A stretch of 64,000 nt of DNA from Beaufortia kweichowensis (GCA_019155185.1 CM032816.1:4167124-4231123); one strand, 5' to 3'; shown: positions 15,986 to 28,777, numbered from the stretch's first letter. The notes: generated by a model from the sequence alone, not told the origin. Program-made: numbers and translations.

Positions 15986-16832
15986 AGTTACTTTTGGCGA
16001 CTAAATTATAATTGTGCCAAAATATTAATAATTATATAAGAAAACTAAAATTTCATTTTAAATAGGTTACTTGCAGCAAATAATAAATAAAAAGCAGCCA
16101 ATAAGAGTCCAAAATAGATCATTCTTACACTTTACAATCGTGTTAAGCCTATTTCATGGTTTTGGTTTACTTTAACATAAATCTTAACAACTTTCTAGCA
16201 TAAATAACCGATATAAAAATAGTTTAAATAATAATATTTAACAGACGATCAAATACGTCTGCATATAAATACAGACACGCTTTAAATAACCAAAAGCAAA
16301 ACAACGAGATTAAAAGCCTTACGTACAGTATGGAAATACAGTATTAAGGTAAATCAGTGTTAAAGGTACAACAGCGCCTTTACATCACCGGGCCTGAATT
16401 CACTGGGCGTTCTACATCAATAAACATACTGTAACAAGACATACATTTAAAGAAACAAAACCTTTTTGAACAGTTGTTCTTGTGTGTGCATTACATTATT
16501 GTTTAAAGATTGTCAACATTTCTGTTAGCAAACCTTTCCGGTAATTCTACCTGTATGTTTACTGTGATTTCCGCGTCTAAAAAAGCCTTTAGTGACTCGG
16601 GCACTTATTATCATGACCTTGCCATACTGCTTAGATTTAAATACAACCCTCATAACCACTGACAATCGCAACAAAGACCTCCAAAGGATTATTTTCATCG
16701 GACTAAAACAATAACAAGGCGTAAAGATCTGTTCCTCTGTCCTTCCCCAGGCTACTTGGCCTGCGTTTGGAGGCTGTGCTTTACATACATTTGGGCGGAT
16801 ACACTTTTCCCTTCTGCTAAATGATTACTTAC

Positions 16833-17180
16833 CCTCAAAATACACGATTCTCGGCTGTTTGCGATTCTTTTTAGTAGGCGGATGAGTTTAAAATGATGAG
16901 TAATACGGAGTCAGGCAACCTCTCTCCAGCATCAGCGTGCATCTTGCATTATTAGCGTTGAAACATCTGTAGAGACAAATAATCCAGATCGACGTCCGTT
17001 CAATGAGATGTGCAGGGCGGAGGGCTTGATCAATAAGATGTCAATAACAAACACCGCTAATCCCGAAGCGTATATGTTTATAAAATAAAATAAATGCTTG
17101 TCTACCCCGTAATTAAACACGGTATGTACTAAGACATATTCGACACTCAATAGCGACCGGCTTTTGACAAGCGCTAAAGC
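16833..17180 (-). promoter_or_regulatory. kras: kras 5' non-coding exon and promoter region
   Basis: A consensus donor (GAGG|GTAAGT) at 16833/16832 ends a non-coding first exon, which would join the acceptor at 15277-15276 just before the ATG exon (exon 2 begins 15275). The region around 16840-17350 is richer in CpG than its surroundings. It contains CCAAT-type sequence ('agccaatc' near 17327) and a CRE-like 'tacgtcatcg' near 17247. The start site is not resolved; the exon probably begins between about 16950 and 17180. Confidence 0.6.
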
Positions 17181-18664
17181 CAGTTTTGGTTGCGACTGGC
17201 TTGGTGCTTAAATAGGCCCTAAATATAACCGGAACGTGTACGTGCGTACGTCATCGCGTATGGATATGCTTATTGGATGTTTTGCCTGTCACTCAAAATA
17301 GCTGCCTCGCATACGGCGTGTGAGTAGCCAATCCCCTGCGATTGTCAAAAGACTACACAAATTATTCGACCTAGATATTTAGTGTCAATCTGTATTTAAA
17401 GAATCATGAAAAGACTGGGGTGGATTACGTTTGTTATGTGTAGCTATAAATATCTTACTATGAGTAAGCTACTTTTGTTTCCGTGTTTGACATTCACTAC
17501 ACACATATCACGAGGTCTCTGATTTGTAAGCACAATTTTGAGTTGAAGGTAGTTTTTGTTGTTTAGATTTGGTAAATTATTATACATTATGCAGTAACAT
17601 AAAACTGCACATTTGCGACGTCACTACAGCATACATTATTTGACTAAAAATATATTTTAATAGTTATCTTAAAAATAAAAACTGGGGAAATGACAAGCTG
17701 TTATTATATTATATATATTAGTTTTCATTTTAAGGTAGATAAAAGCAAAAAATGCATTAAGTAAAGCTAAGTAAACTTTAAAAACAATAAAGACACAAGG
17801 GGTCAGTATATTCAAACGTTTGTCCGGCTCAAAATCACTATTGACAAACAATGTTACAAATATCCATGTGTCTAAATAAATATTTTGATAGTGTAGTATA
17901 TGTATGTAAATTGCAGTAAATTTTATTAAAATGTATGTAGTAGTAAAGTAGCAAAACCTAAATTTATATTTGTATTACATTTATTTGTTATGGTTATCTT
18001 ATGTTTATTACACTGGCTGATGATGCAGAATGCTTGTTAAATTAAACCATAATACTTTTCGCTGCCTCTATTTAGTTTTTTGCCTATTTAGGCGTTATTT
18101 CTTGTTACAGTTTTTGCTTATAGAAATAGAATAAGTAGGTTTAAAAAGTATTTTAATACTTTTTTTAATACAAGCCGGTCAAGTTACGATGTGTCTAAAT
18201 CAGTTTTATTTTTTTAAATCCAATGGCTCTGTGTGACAATTATTACCATGTTAACTCAAGGGGCCGCTACTGGTCATTTTTTAACCAAACCATCTGTTTA
18301 TCAACGGGTAGAGGTTTTATCACGTGGTCAGTGAGGTTTTTCTCAGCGAAGACCACAAAATAGGCCAATCGGAATCGTTGCTGCTTTTTTTTAAAGACGC
18401 TGGAGCGGATTCCTATTATATTACAAGTATAAATCTGGAAAATTATAGACTTAAATTGCAGTTTTACGTATTATACCAGTCTGCTTAAAGTCGACTTAAA
18501 TATAATTTAAAACTATTTTAATGCATTTTTATATTAAGAGGGTATTCTCTTTCTGAGCCGTCAAGCACACCTTTGGGGTTTGATATAGGCAAACTAATCC
18601 AAAAGGCAAATTTATATTTCTAGCTAATCATTAGTAGTCTACTTTAAATCACTAATACGATTAA

Positions 18665-18732
<68 letters not shown>

Positions 18733-19990
18733 TCAACTGGGATTAAAGCAAATCGTCATTCGACATAATTTCTTAAATATCAGACAGTATAAATGAGGAA
18801 CCAAGTTAATGAAAACATTGAACATTTTATTCGCTTTTTTAAATATTAAAAATGTCACAGTGCAGCTAAAGCTTAATTTAAAGCTAACTCCCTTATTTTA
18901 TATTAAACTAATTTGAGGGTTTGAAGGTTTAAGCACACATCTAGCATCTAATGTGTACTGTAGGTAGGTCTATATAAGGTAAAAAACATTATCACAACCA
19001 TCTATCATCATGAATAGGCACTAGGGTAAAGGCAGGCTAAAGGTAGGCTGTATGATGAATTATAGCCACAATATTATGACGTTAAATGTGTTGCCAGATC
19101 AAATAAAATCGCTCAAATAATAGAGTGACCCAATGCAATTGTTGCGAGTAGAGAGAGAGTGAGATTTTGTGAAGTAACCATATATTTAGAAAGAGACTAT
19201 ATACAAAAGCCTGTTAAGTTTATTTATTTACTTGTTTGTTTGTCTGTCAAAGTAAATTATCTACATGGCGGGCAATTCTCAAGACACAAAGACCATTTTA
19301 AACTTAAAATTGAGTTCAGTTATCACTCATAAATGAGGATATGTGATTCTTTGGCATGATGATATTGTTACTAAAAATAGATGATAACTTGAGTTGTGTT
19401 TCTTATTTATTTTATTTTTAAATGATTTCTAATTGATTTGTTTTTCAGTCAGGGTCATAACACCAGTGACAAAACACCAGTGATAAATACCCATGGATAA
19501 CTTTTAATAAGTTAAATGACACTCACTCATATGTGTGCATATATCCTCTTTGACCTTGGAAGGGCTTTCTGGCATATTTTTATTATGTCGAAATAATAGT
19601 TTGTGTCACTAGTAACACCAACAACACAAAACCAAAGGACAGATATTCTTTAAAAAGTATTAATATGAATAAAAAAATATTATTATTGTTATGCATTTAT
19701 TAACTAATCCTAAGCCCTGTCCTGTGCTAGTGTTTATTTGGTTAAGTTAATAAAAAAAATAAAAAGGAAAATGTTTATACACAATACAAAGGTGTTAAAT
19801 AAAGGGAAGGGGACAAATGTTTTTTTCAAGTACAAAGAAAAACTCACTGCATTGTAAAGCGTAGATGTTTTTTGAGGTATCTGGCAACCTCAGTCAGGAA
19901 CAAAGTTCACTGTAAAATTCTCGTTGACACAGAACTGGTTACAGAAAGCTTGTACGGCCATTCTGCTGCTGCACTACATCGAGTTCAGGA
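17181..19990. other. Spacer between kras and the carboxylesterase locus
   Basis: The two genes diverge from this ~2.8 kb spacer. It is AT-rich and has no supported coding sequence. It contains a trinucleotide microsatellite (18670-18732). A less AT-rich patch near 18270-18390 with 'aggccaatcgg' could be regulatory. The proximal promoter of the esterase gene should lie just before 19991, but I see no clear TATA box. Confidence 0.6.
18670..18732. repeat. Compound (TAC)n(TAA)n microsatellite
   Basis: About nine TAC/ACT repeats run directly into about eleven TAA/AAT repeats in the spacer between kras and the esterases. Confidence 0.97.
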
Positions 19991-22900
19991 ATGAGAAGAT
20001 CTGCGGTACTATTACTGTGCATAATAACTGCACTGACTTTACAAAGCTCAGTGAAAGGAAATGATGGTAAGTGAGCGCGATTTTGTATTATGATGTCAGG
20101 TGTTGGTGGAAGAGGTGTGTTTTTAGTTGTTTCTTAAAGGAGGTGAGGCATGTGGCAGAACGGATTGCGTTAGGGAGATTATTCCACAAGCAGGGGACAG
20201 AGAAGGAGAAAGAACGAGAGAGAGATTTAGTGCCCTTCTGTGAGGGTACCACCAGTCGATGTTCGACCCTTTTTTTACCTTTATTATTTATACGACATGT
20301 TGTGACAACATGCCCCAATAGCAGTGTATGTTGTCAAACAGTATGGGGTAAGTTGTCACAGCGTAGCGTAAGATTTAAACAGTAAAACCATTCTGAAGCG
20401 TAATCCATGACGTAAAACTAAAGAAAATGTGATATAAATATGTTACAAAATATCAAAGCATCAACATTTAACAGAAACTGTCAAAATTTGTCACCAAAAA
20501 TATGTGACAACTTGCCCCATCCTCTTATTTATGAGAAACGCCTTTGTCAACACAGTTAAATTTAAATGTAATTAAATATGTAGTTGGCTTACCAATCAGG
20601 TGGCCAAATGTAACACAAAATATTGTGTTTAAAAACAATATTATTTTGGCCAAAATATATTTTAACAAATAAACTTGAAAAACTCTTGTTTAAACCCTCT
20701 TTCCGCTGATTGTACACAGGACCTGTCTTACAAACCAAATTAGGATCCTTGAAAGGTGCTTATCTTACTGCACAAGGAAAGGAAACATTAATTTCTACCT
20801 ATCTGGGCATTCCTTTTGCCAAGCCGCCCGTGGGTCCGTTGAGACTGTCTCCACCCCAACCAGCAGAGAAATGGACTGGAGAGAGAGATGCTACAAAACA
20901 GCCACCCATGTAGGAATAAAACAACTCATCAACCTGTAGATAATGGAAATAAATGTTTTTGTAAAAATGTTTTCAAAGCAATAATAAAAAATGCAACTCT
21001 GTTGTTGTAGGTGTGTGCAGGAGAAACAGGCACTTGTAGACTTGTTGACAAACATTTCTATGAGTATGGAGATTCCTGACGTATCAGAGGATTGCCTTTA
21101 TCTTAATATTTACACTCCATCCAAACCTGGAGACAATGCCAAGTTGCCTGTAAGTGTTTTGTATTAAAGGAATAGTTCACTCAAAAATTCACACCTTTTC
21201 TTATGTGCCAAAATAAGTTAACATATCATCTTTGTGTCTATTCAGCTGTTAATTAAATTACATTTTATTTAATTAAGTATTGTTGCATATAATTCATGAA
21301 AAAGTACATGTATTTATGTTTAAAATGTTTTAATCATTTGATTTATTGTTTGGTGTGTGAAAGGTTATGGTTTGGATCCATGGTGGAGGATTTGTTATGG
21401 GCTCTGCATCAATGTTTGATGGACATGTTTTGGCCGCCTATCAGGATGTAGTTGTGGTCTTAATTCAATACAGACTCGGCTTACTTGGATTTTTGAGGTA
21501 AAACTTATCAAATAAATTGTCGCTTCTAAGGCAATATATTAAAGAGACAATCAAGTTCTGTGATGTTAACAGTAACTACATTTGCAGAATGATCAAAAAA
21601 ATGCTATATGATAAAGTTTTGTAAAATCATTTTTAAAGCTGTAATATAAAACATTTTTGGTTTAAAAAATACAAAATATATATGATTATAATTTGAGCTC
21701 TTAGGTCAGCTTTTGTTTGAAATGTCAGTTGTTTGTTACCTGCAATTTAATGTATCAAACAGAGATGGCGATAGAGAGTTTTCAGATTGCAGTTTTAAAT
21801 GATACTAAAATATAATATATTTGAAAACTAAAAATTGAATAACCACATTTTATGCGTAATCACTGTTCCAGCTAATATAAGCTAAGGTCTAATATGGGCA
21901 AACATGTTAAATGATGACCTCATTTAACATTAATGTTGAGTTGTATGATGATCATCTGTCCTTTAGCACAGGAGATGAACATGCAGCAGGAAACTACGGT
22001 CTTCTGGATCAGGTCTCTGCACTTCAGTGGGTTCAGGAGAACATCCACAGCTTCGGTGGAGATCCTGCATCAGTGACCATCTTTGGAGAATCTGCTGGAG
22101 GAGTCAGTGTGTCTTTACATGTAGGCATTCAAAATCCATACATTTCTATCAATAAGATTATAAAACGGGGAAATCATTTATTCTCCATAATGTTAATTAT
22201 GCAGCTTTTTCGGAAAGGCAAATTTGAATAAAGATGTTAAGTTATATTATATTCTTCCAACATCTCTTTAACAGGTTCTTTCACCGTTGTCTTCAAATCT
22301 CTTCCATTACGCCATCGCAGAGAGTGGCACTGCGGCGATGGATGCTATCATGATCCCCTATCCTCTGTTCACAGCCCAGGTTTGTTGTTTTCCATTGTGT
22401 GTGACTAAACAAGCGTTTGGCTTCTCGCAGGAAATGTGTATGTGCTTGTGTTACACACCATTAACTGTTTAATGAAGAATGAGCTGCAAATCTGTATTGT
22501 GCTCGACTAAAATGATTCATTTTTCTCATGACATGTTTCTCTGTAGGCTGTAGCCAATGCATCTGGCTGTGATGTTTCCAGCAGTAAGAAGATTGTCGAC
22601 TCAAGTCCATGCAGTTGTCAGAAGAGGACATCTTAAAGATAACTCATGTCAGCATTTATCTCTCTTTGTTTCTGAAGGATATTTTAATACAGTATTCTGA
22701 GCTACATTTTTGCTTGTGTTTGTTTCATAAAACAGGAAAATCCAATGTTTCGTTTTGGAGTGACGACAGATGGACGCTTCCTTCCAGAATCTGCAGAGAA
22801 GCTTTTTCAGACACAAAAGTTCAGCAAAGTGCCTCTCATGACTGGAATTACTAGTGATGAGTGTGGATATTTGCTACCTAATGTAAAGAAATACATAATA

Positions 22901-24784
22901 ACATTTAAAAATACTTCTTTAAAAATACTGCATGCATGTATATTCAGAGACTGTTTTTTCTTGTAGTTCATGGCGGGTCCAGGATGGACTGATGGAATGG
23001 ACAGAGAGCACATCATGCAGTTTTTGCCAATGTTTAATCCTGATGTAAGACACATTTTTTCAGAATTTAAAATCTGTTGAGGCATATAAAAGAATAATGG
23101 CATAAAACATAAAGGCCTTATTATTATTCTGATTGAAAACCGATTTAAGTTTTGTGTGTCTACGTTGTTTTTTGTTAGGGTTAAGAAAGCAAATATTTGG
23201 GTTTTATTACATATTTTACATTATTGTCACAGATTTCGATATAACGAATTCATTACTTTTTTTCTTTTCATTGCCATTAGCTTCAGGATCCATTTCTCGC
23301 TAAACTCGTATTAAATGAATATCTGGGCACATCCAGCAACAGGATTCAGAACCGTGATGGTTTTCGAGAGATCTTGGGTGACTTCTTTTTCAACATCCCA
23401 GCTCACAAAACTGCAAATTACCACAGAGGTGAGACATTTTATTTTACTGTCAATCAATGAATTCTTATTTTGAGAAAAATGTTTTTCTCAGATATACATC
23501 ATAATGCAAAACCTGTTTAATGAATTTCTTTTATGTTAGACTCTGGTGCACCAGTATACGTGTATGAATTCCAGCATCCCCCCAGTATACTTCAAAATAA
23601 AAGACCCAGTTTTGTTGGCTCTGATCATGGAGATGAAGTTTTATTTGTCTTTGGTTACTGCTTTGGAAATGGACATATCACACTAGAAGGTAATGTATTA
23701 TTGTATATTTGTTATTAGAAAAAAAATATTTAGTATTTAAATTTTAAGAAAAAAAATCTATGTTAACGATTTTATTACTTTTTACTTCATTAATACATTT
23801 CATTAGACTTTAAATGTTCTTTAGACATTCTGTATTTAGTGAATCGCGAAAGATCAGTCCAATATTTTCTTCTTTTTTGTAATTCAGAGAAACTCACAGA
23901 GGAAGAAAATGAACTTTGTAAAACTATCATGACTTATTGGGGAAACTTTGCTCGCACTGGGTAAGTGATATTTTCCCCATGTTAAACCAATGACACATCA
24001 GCACTTTAAGGGATAGCTAACTAAAAAATTCAAATATGTTACTGATTAACATCTAATTAACATTTTAACATCTAAGTGTCTAATAAGAGTTTGATCTCTT
24101 TAAGCCATCATTGACAGATTTGTAGAAGTCACACACCTCTCTGGGCTTAACTTTAGTGTTAGCAAGACCGAGGTCATATTCCAGCACATTTAATCATTAT
24201 TCATTCATTTCTAATTGAAGAGGACCGTTTGCCTGGGACTTCTGTATGGATTACCAATAGTATTGTTTTTGATAATCTTGTCTTGTTATTCTCAACGTAA
24301 GACTGTAATGAAACAAGTTGCTGGTATAGATTTGTTGTTGCCTGTTTCGGCTTTTTTAACTCAAAGAGTTCGAGACAACTTGATATTTATGTGAATCACA
24401 GTGTTATTGTTAAAACAAAGTTCAGAAGAAATGGTTTTAGTTTTGCACAGCAGTACATAGTAATTTCATAATCATTGAGTTGTATGAACAATTAGATGAC
24501 AATTGGATGACTGTTTTTAGGCGTTTCAGAAGTATCGGCTGTGCAAATATTTAGCAAAGATTGCAAAATGACTATTAACTATAACATGTTTGGTTTTGTG
24601 TGTAACTGGTTTCAGATCTCCCAATGGTCCGGGTCTCGCATCATGGCCTAAATATGGAGCTGAAGCTGAATATCTCAGCATTGGACTGCAACAAAAACCT
24701 GCAAAAAATGTAAAGGGAAAACATTTTACTTTCATGACCCAAAAACTTCAAGAGATAATAAAAGAACTAAAGGAAGGCAAGTGA
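19991..24784 (+). CDS. Carboxylesterase unit A (CES-type), frameshifted
   Basis: Serine esterase of the alpha/beta-hydrolase carboxylesterase (CES) family, hydrolysing esters and amides in the ER lumen. Exons: 19991-20066, 20720-20909, 21011-21149, 21364-21497, 21967-22120, 22275-22379, 22547-22647, 22736-22882, 22967-23044, 23281-23428, 23540-23689, 23888-23960, 24616-24776 (or to the TGA at 24782-24784). The signal peptide is MRRSAVLLLCIITALTLQSS. The oxyanion HGGG is near residue 141, the nucleophile Ser in GESAGG near 222, the Glu in SDECGY, and the His in SDHGDE. Exon 7 has eight bases (22601-22608) where unit B has six. This shifts the frame and creates a stop at 22634-22636 after ~295 codons, before the Glu and His. 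All later exons remain open, so this is either a very recent lesion or a sequence error. Confidence 0.92.
20067..20719. other. Esterase intron 1 with retrotransposon relic
   Basis: This first intron separates the signal-peptide exon from the rest of unit A. Its start holds a minus-strand non-LTR reverse-transcriptase relic (20088-20318). The remainder is AT-rich. The last 23 bases before the acceptor are repeated before unit B's first exon. Confidence 0.8.
20088..20318 (-). mobile_element. Non-LTR retrotransposon ORF tail fragment
   Basis: The minus strand encodes SFSVPCLWNNLPNAIR followed by SFKKQLKTHLF. This is the conserved end of the reverse-transcriptase ORF seen in many fish LINEs (pattern P-LWN-LP--IR ... 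F-K-LKTHLF). It is a short dead fragment with no other domains visible. The exact clade cannot be set. Confidence 0.7.
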
Positions 24785-24874
24785 TGAAATCAAGTTCGAA
24801 CTTTGAGTTAAAATCTGCCTTTGTTTTACTGATGATAGATGCCCGTTAACTCTCTTTCCGCTGATTGTACACAG
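24777..24874 (+). other. GC-AG intron linking esterase units A and B
   Basis: The donor reads GAAG|GCAAGT, the consensus form of the minor GC-AG intron class, and the acceptor is tgtacacag at 24874. Splicing joins phase 1 to phase 1 and gives KEG-PVLQTK. If it is not spliced, translation continues two more residues to a TGA at 24782-24784, ending KEGK. The last 23 bases of the intron equal those of intron 1. No promoter or first exon for an independent unit B is visible in these 98 bases. Confidence 0.75.
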
Positions 24875-27800
24875 GACCTGTCTTACAAACCAAATTAGGA
24901 TCCTTGAAAGGTGCTTATCTTACTGCACAAGGAAAGGAAACATTGATTTCTACCTATCTGGGCATTCCTTTTGCCAAGCCGCCCGTGGGTCCGTTGAGAC
25001 TGTCTCCACCCCAACCAGCAGAGAAATGGACTGGAGAGAGAGATGCTACAAAACAGCCACCCATGTAGGAATAAAACAACTCATCAACCTGTAGATAATG
25101 GAAATAAATGTTTTTGTAAAAATGTTTTCAAAGCAATAATAAAAAATGCAACTCTGTTGTTGTAGGTGTGTGCAGGAGAAACAGGCACTTGTAGACTTGT
25201 TGACAAACATTTCTATGAGAATGGAGATTCCTGACGTATCAGAGGATTGCCTTTATCTTAATATTTACACTCCATCCAAACCTGGAGACAATGCCAAGTT
25301 GCCTGTAAGTTTAAAGGGATGTTCTCTTCTAGTTTCAAACTTGCATGACTTTTTATTTTTAACTTTTACTATTAACTGTTACTTTACTATGTTTAACATT
25401 TGTTGTTTTAAATCGATTTATTGTTTGGTGTGTGAAAGGTTATGGTTTGGATCCATGGTGGAGGATTAGTTATGGGCTCTGCATCAATTTTTGATGGACA
25501 TGTTTTGGCCGCCTATCAGGATGTAGTTGTGGTCTTAATTCAATACAGACTCGGCTTACTTGGATTTTTAAGGTAAAACAAATAAATTATCACAAGGCTT
25601 CTCACACCGTTTCCTAACTAATCTAATACTTCATGAGTTTATGTCCTAACCAGACACAACGATGGTATGCGACAAACAAACAAAAAAGTTTCTATTTCTG
25701 CATCTTATTCGATGAAAGTTCTGCACCTCGTGAATATTAATCATCAAACGTGGTTGAGGAAAGACTGAAGTTTAGAGTCAGAAAGTTTTACAAAGAAAGC
25801 CCGTCGTGAGAATACAGGATGTATGTGTGTCGCGCCCCTTTTTTGCGTTTAGTGTGAACAGTCAAATTGTTTATCACTAAAATCATACCGCATTTGGTTA
25901 GGACGCGGTTTTACACTCTAACAATATATCAAAATCCAAAGGTCAATCAAATACTGATACCAGATATGTTATGTAGTTATCTTACAATGTGTCCCTGGAC
26001 TCATTGACTGTAAAAGCAAGAAGGTGCTAAAACTGATCTTTGAACACTGTTGATTTGATTGCTACACTACAAGACACTTGACACAGTTCTTACGTGTAAT
26101 ATGGGCAAACATGTTAAATGATGACCTCATTTAACATTAATGTTGAGTTGTATGATGATCATCTGTCCTTTAGCACAGGAGATGAACATGCAGCAGGAAA
26201 CTACGGTCTTCTGGATCAGGTCGCTGCACTTCAGTGGGTTCAGGAGAACATCCACAGCTTCGGTGGAGATCCTGCATCAGTGACCATCTTTGGAGAATCT
26301 GCTGGAGGAGTCAGTGTGTCTTTACATGTAGGCATTCAAAATCCATACATTTCTATCAATGAGATTATAAAACGGGGAAATCATTTATTCTCCATAATGT
26401 TAATTATGCAGCTTTTTCGGAAAGGCAAATTTGAATAAAGATGTTAAGTTATATTATATTCTTCCAACATCTCTTTAACAGGTTCTTTCACCGTTGTCTT
26501 CAAATCTCTTCCATTACGCCATCGCAGAGAGTGGCACTGCGGCGATGGATGCTATCATGATCCCCTATCCTCTGTTCACAGCCCAGGTTTGTTGTTTTCC
26601 ATTGTGTGTGACTAAACTAGCGTTTGGCTTCTCACAGGAAATGTGTATGTGCTTGTGTTACACACCATTAACTGTTTAATGAAGAATGAGCTGCAAATCT
26701 GTATTGTGCTCGACTAAAATGATTCATTTTTCTCATGACATGTTTCTCTGTAGGCTGTAGCCAATACATCTGGCTGTGATGTTTCCAGCAGTAAGAAGAT
26801 TGTCGACTGCGTCATGCAGTTGTCAGAAGAGGACATCTTAAAGATAACTCATGTCAGCATTTATCTCTCTTTGTTTCTGAAGGATATTTTAATACAGTAT
26901 TCTGAGCTACATTTTTGCTTGTGTTTGGTTCGTAAAACAGGAAAATCCAATGTTTCGTTTTGGAGTGACGACAGATGGACGCTTCCTTCCAGAATCTGCA
27001 GAGAAGCTTTTTCAGACACAAAAGTTCAGCAAAGTGCCTCTCATGACTGGAATTACTAGTGATGAGTGTGGATATATGCTACCTAATGTAAAGAAATACA
27101 TAATAGCATTTAAAAATACTTCTTTAAAAATACTGCATGCATGTATATTCAGAGACTGTTTTTTCTTGTAGTTCATGGCGGGTCCAGGATGGACTGATGG
27201 AATGGACAGAGAGCACATCATGCAGTTTTTGCCAATGTTTAATCCTGATGTAAGACAGAAAATATTTCTTGATTTCTACATAATTTAGACATTAAAAAAA
27301 TTATGCTCAAAATGAAAATTCTTTGATAATTTGCCATCCTCAGTTTTAATTGAACAATCGAGTTTTGACAGAAGACAACTGTTCCTTTAAAAGTAAAAGC
27401 AGTACACAAGCAGTATAAAATTGTGTTTAAATAAAGCATTTATTTTTCATGATTTGTTTGTAGTGCACTTGTTTAAATTAATTTTCTGCTTTTTAAAAAT
27501 CTATAGATATATTTGACATAATCATCACTCATTTATTTTTTTCCATTAGCTTCAGGATCCATTTTTAGCTGAGCTCGTGTTAAATGAATATCTGGGCACA
27601 TCCAGCAACAGGATTCAGAACCGTGATGGTTTTCGAGAGATCTTAGGCGACTTGTTTTTTAACATCCCAGCTCACAAAACTGCAAATTACCACAGAGGTG
27701 AGACATCCCTGTAGGTTTTCATTTCATTGTCAATCAATTTCTTTCTCTCAGATATACATCATAATGCAAATCCTGTTTAATGAATTTCTTTTTGTTAGAC

Positions 27801-28587
27801 TCTGGTGCACCAGTATACGCGTATGAATTCCAGCATCCCCCCAGTATACTTCAAAATAAAAGACCCAGTTTTGTTGGCTCTGATCATGGAGATGAACTTT
27901 TATTTGTCTTTGGTTACTGCTTTGGAAACGGACATATCACACTAGAAGGTACAATATACATGTTACGAAAAATATTTATTTTACTATTTAATTTACGTAA
28001 GAAACACAATATAAGAATTATTTAAGTTAACATCTTAATCCTTTTTTAACCACATTTATAGATTTCATTAGACTTTAATTATTACATTTTGTATATACAG
28101 TAGTGAATAGCGATAGATCAGTGTTTTTTCTTCTATTTCATAATTCAGAGAAACTCACAGAGGAAGAAAATGAACTTTGTAAAACTCTCATGGCTTATTG
28201 GGGAAACTTTGCTCGCACTGGGTAAGTGATATTTGTCACATGTTAAACCAATGACACATTGGTACTTAAAGGTTAATTCACACGGTGGCTGTATAGTGAA
28301 TGATAGCATGAATAAATGGATGACCATTTATTATCAAAAACATCTCAGAATTATCATCTGTCCAAATATCCTGAAATAAAAGCTTTATTATTAACTATAA
28401 CATGTTTTGTTTGTAACTGGTTGCAGATCTCCCAATGGTCCGGGTCTCACATCATGGCCTAAATATGGAGCAGAAGCTGAATATCTCAGCATTGGACTGC
28501 AACAGAAACCTGACAAAAATCTCAAAGGAAAACATTTTACTTTCATGACTCAAAAACTTCCAGAGATCACAAAAGAAAGAAAGGAAG
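24875..28587 (+). CDS. Carboxylesterase unit B (CES-type), intact
   Basis: Second carboxylesterase domain. Exons: 24875-25064, 25166-25304, 25439-25572, 26174-26327, 26482-26586, 26754-26852, 26941-27087, 27172-27249, 27550-27697, 27799-27948, 28149-28221, and 28427-28777 (shared with unit C; unit B ends at 28587). It encodes ~526 residues with no lesion. Motifs: SEDCLYLN, HGGGLVMG, GESAGG (Ser), SDECGY (Glu), SDHGDE (His). There is no signal-peptide exon and no stop codon, so it depends on fusion to A and C. It is nearly identical to unit A in exons and in most introns. Introns 3, 4 and 10 differ from A's over parts of their length. The closest mammalian class (CES1/CES2/CES3-type) cannot be fixed by eye. 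Confidence 0.92.
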
Positions 28588-28777
28588 GACCTGTAGTTCA
28601 TACCAAACTAGGATCTCTCAGAGGTTCCCTCCTAAGCGTGAAGGGTAAGAAGACAATCGTGTATAGCTATCTAGGCGTACCGTTTGCTGAGCCGCCTGTG
28701 GGACGCCTCAGACTGTCCCGACCCCAACCTGCAGACTCATGGCAGGGAGTCAGAGACGCCACACGACAACCACCCAT
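28427..28777 (+). CDS. Fusion exon joining esterase units B and C
   Basis: One uninterrupted exon (acceptor ttgcag at 28426, donor at 28778) encodes the end of unit B (from RSPNGPGLTSWPKYG to EITKERKEG) and continues without a break into PVVHTKLGSLRG, the usual first mature segment of a carboxylesterase domain. The join is at 28587/28588, exactly where an intron sits between exons 1 and 2 of unit A and between units A and B. This is direct sequence proof that B and C are encoded by one mRNA. Confidence 0.95.

Noticed and set aside
22601..22608. Use of the internal GT (22605-22606) as an alternative donor to repair unit A exon 7
   Set aside because: It would leave a 58-base exon, out of phase with exon 8, so the frame would still break.
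24526..24735. Minus-strand frame over the last exon of esterase unit A
   Set aside because: Antisense shadow of a CES exon.
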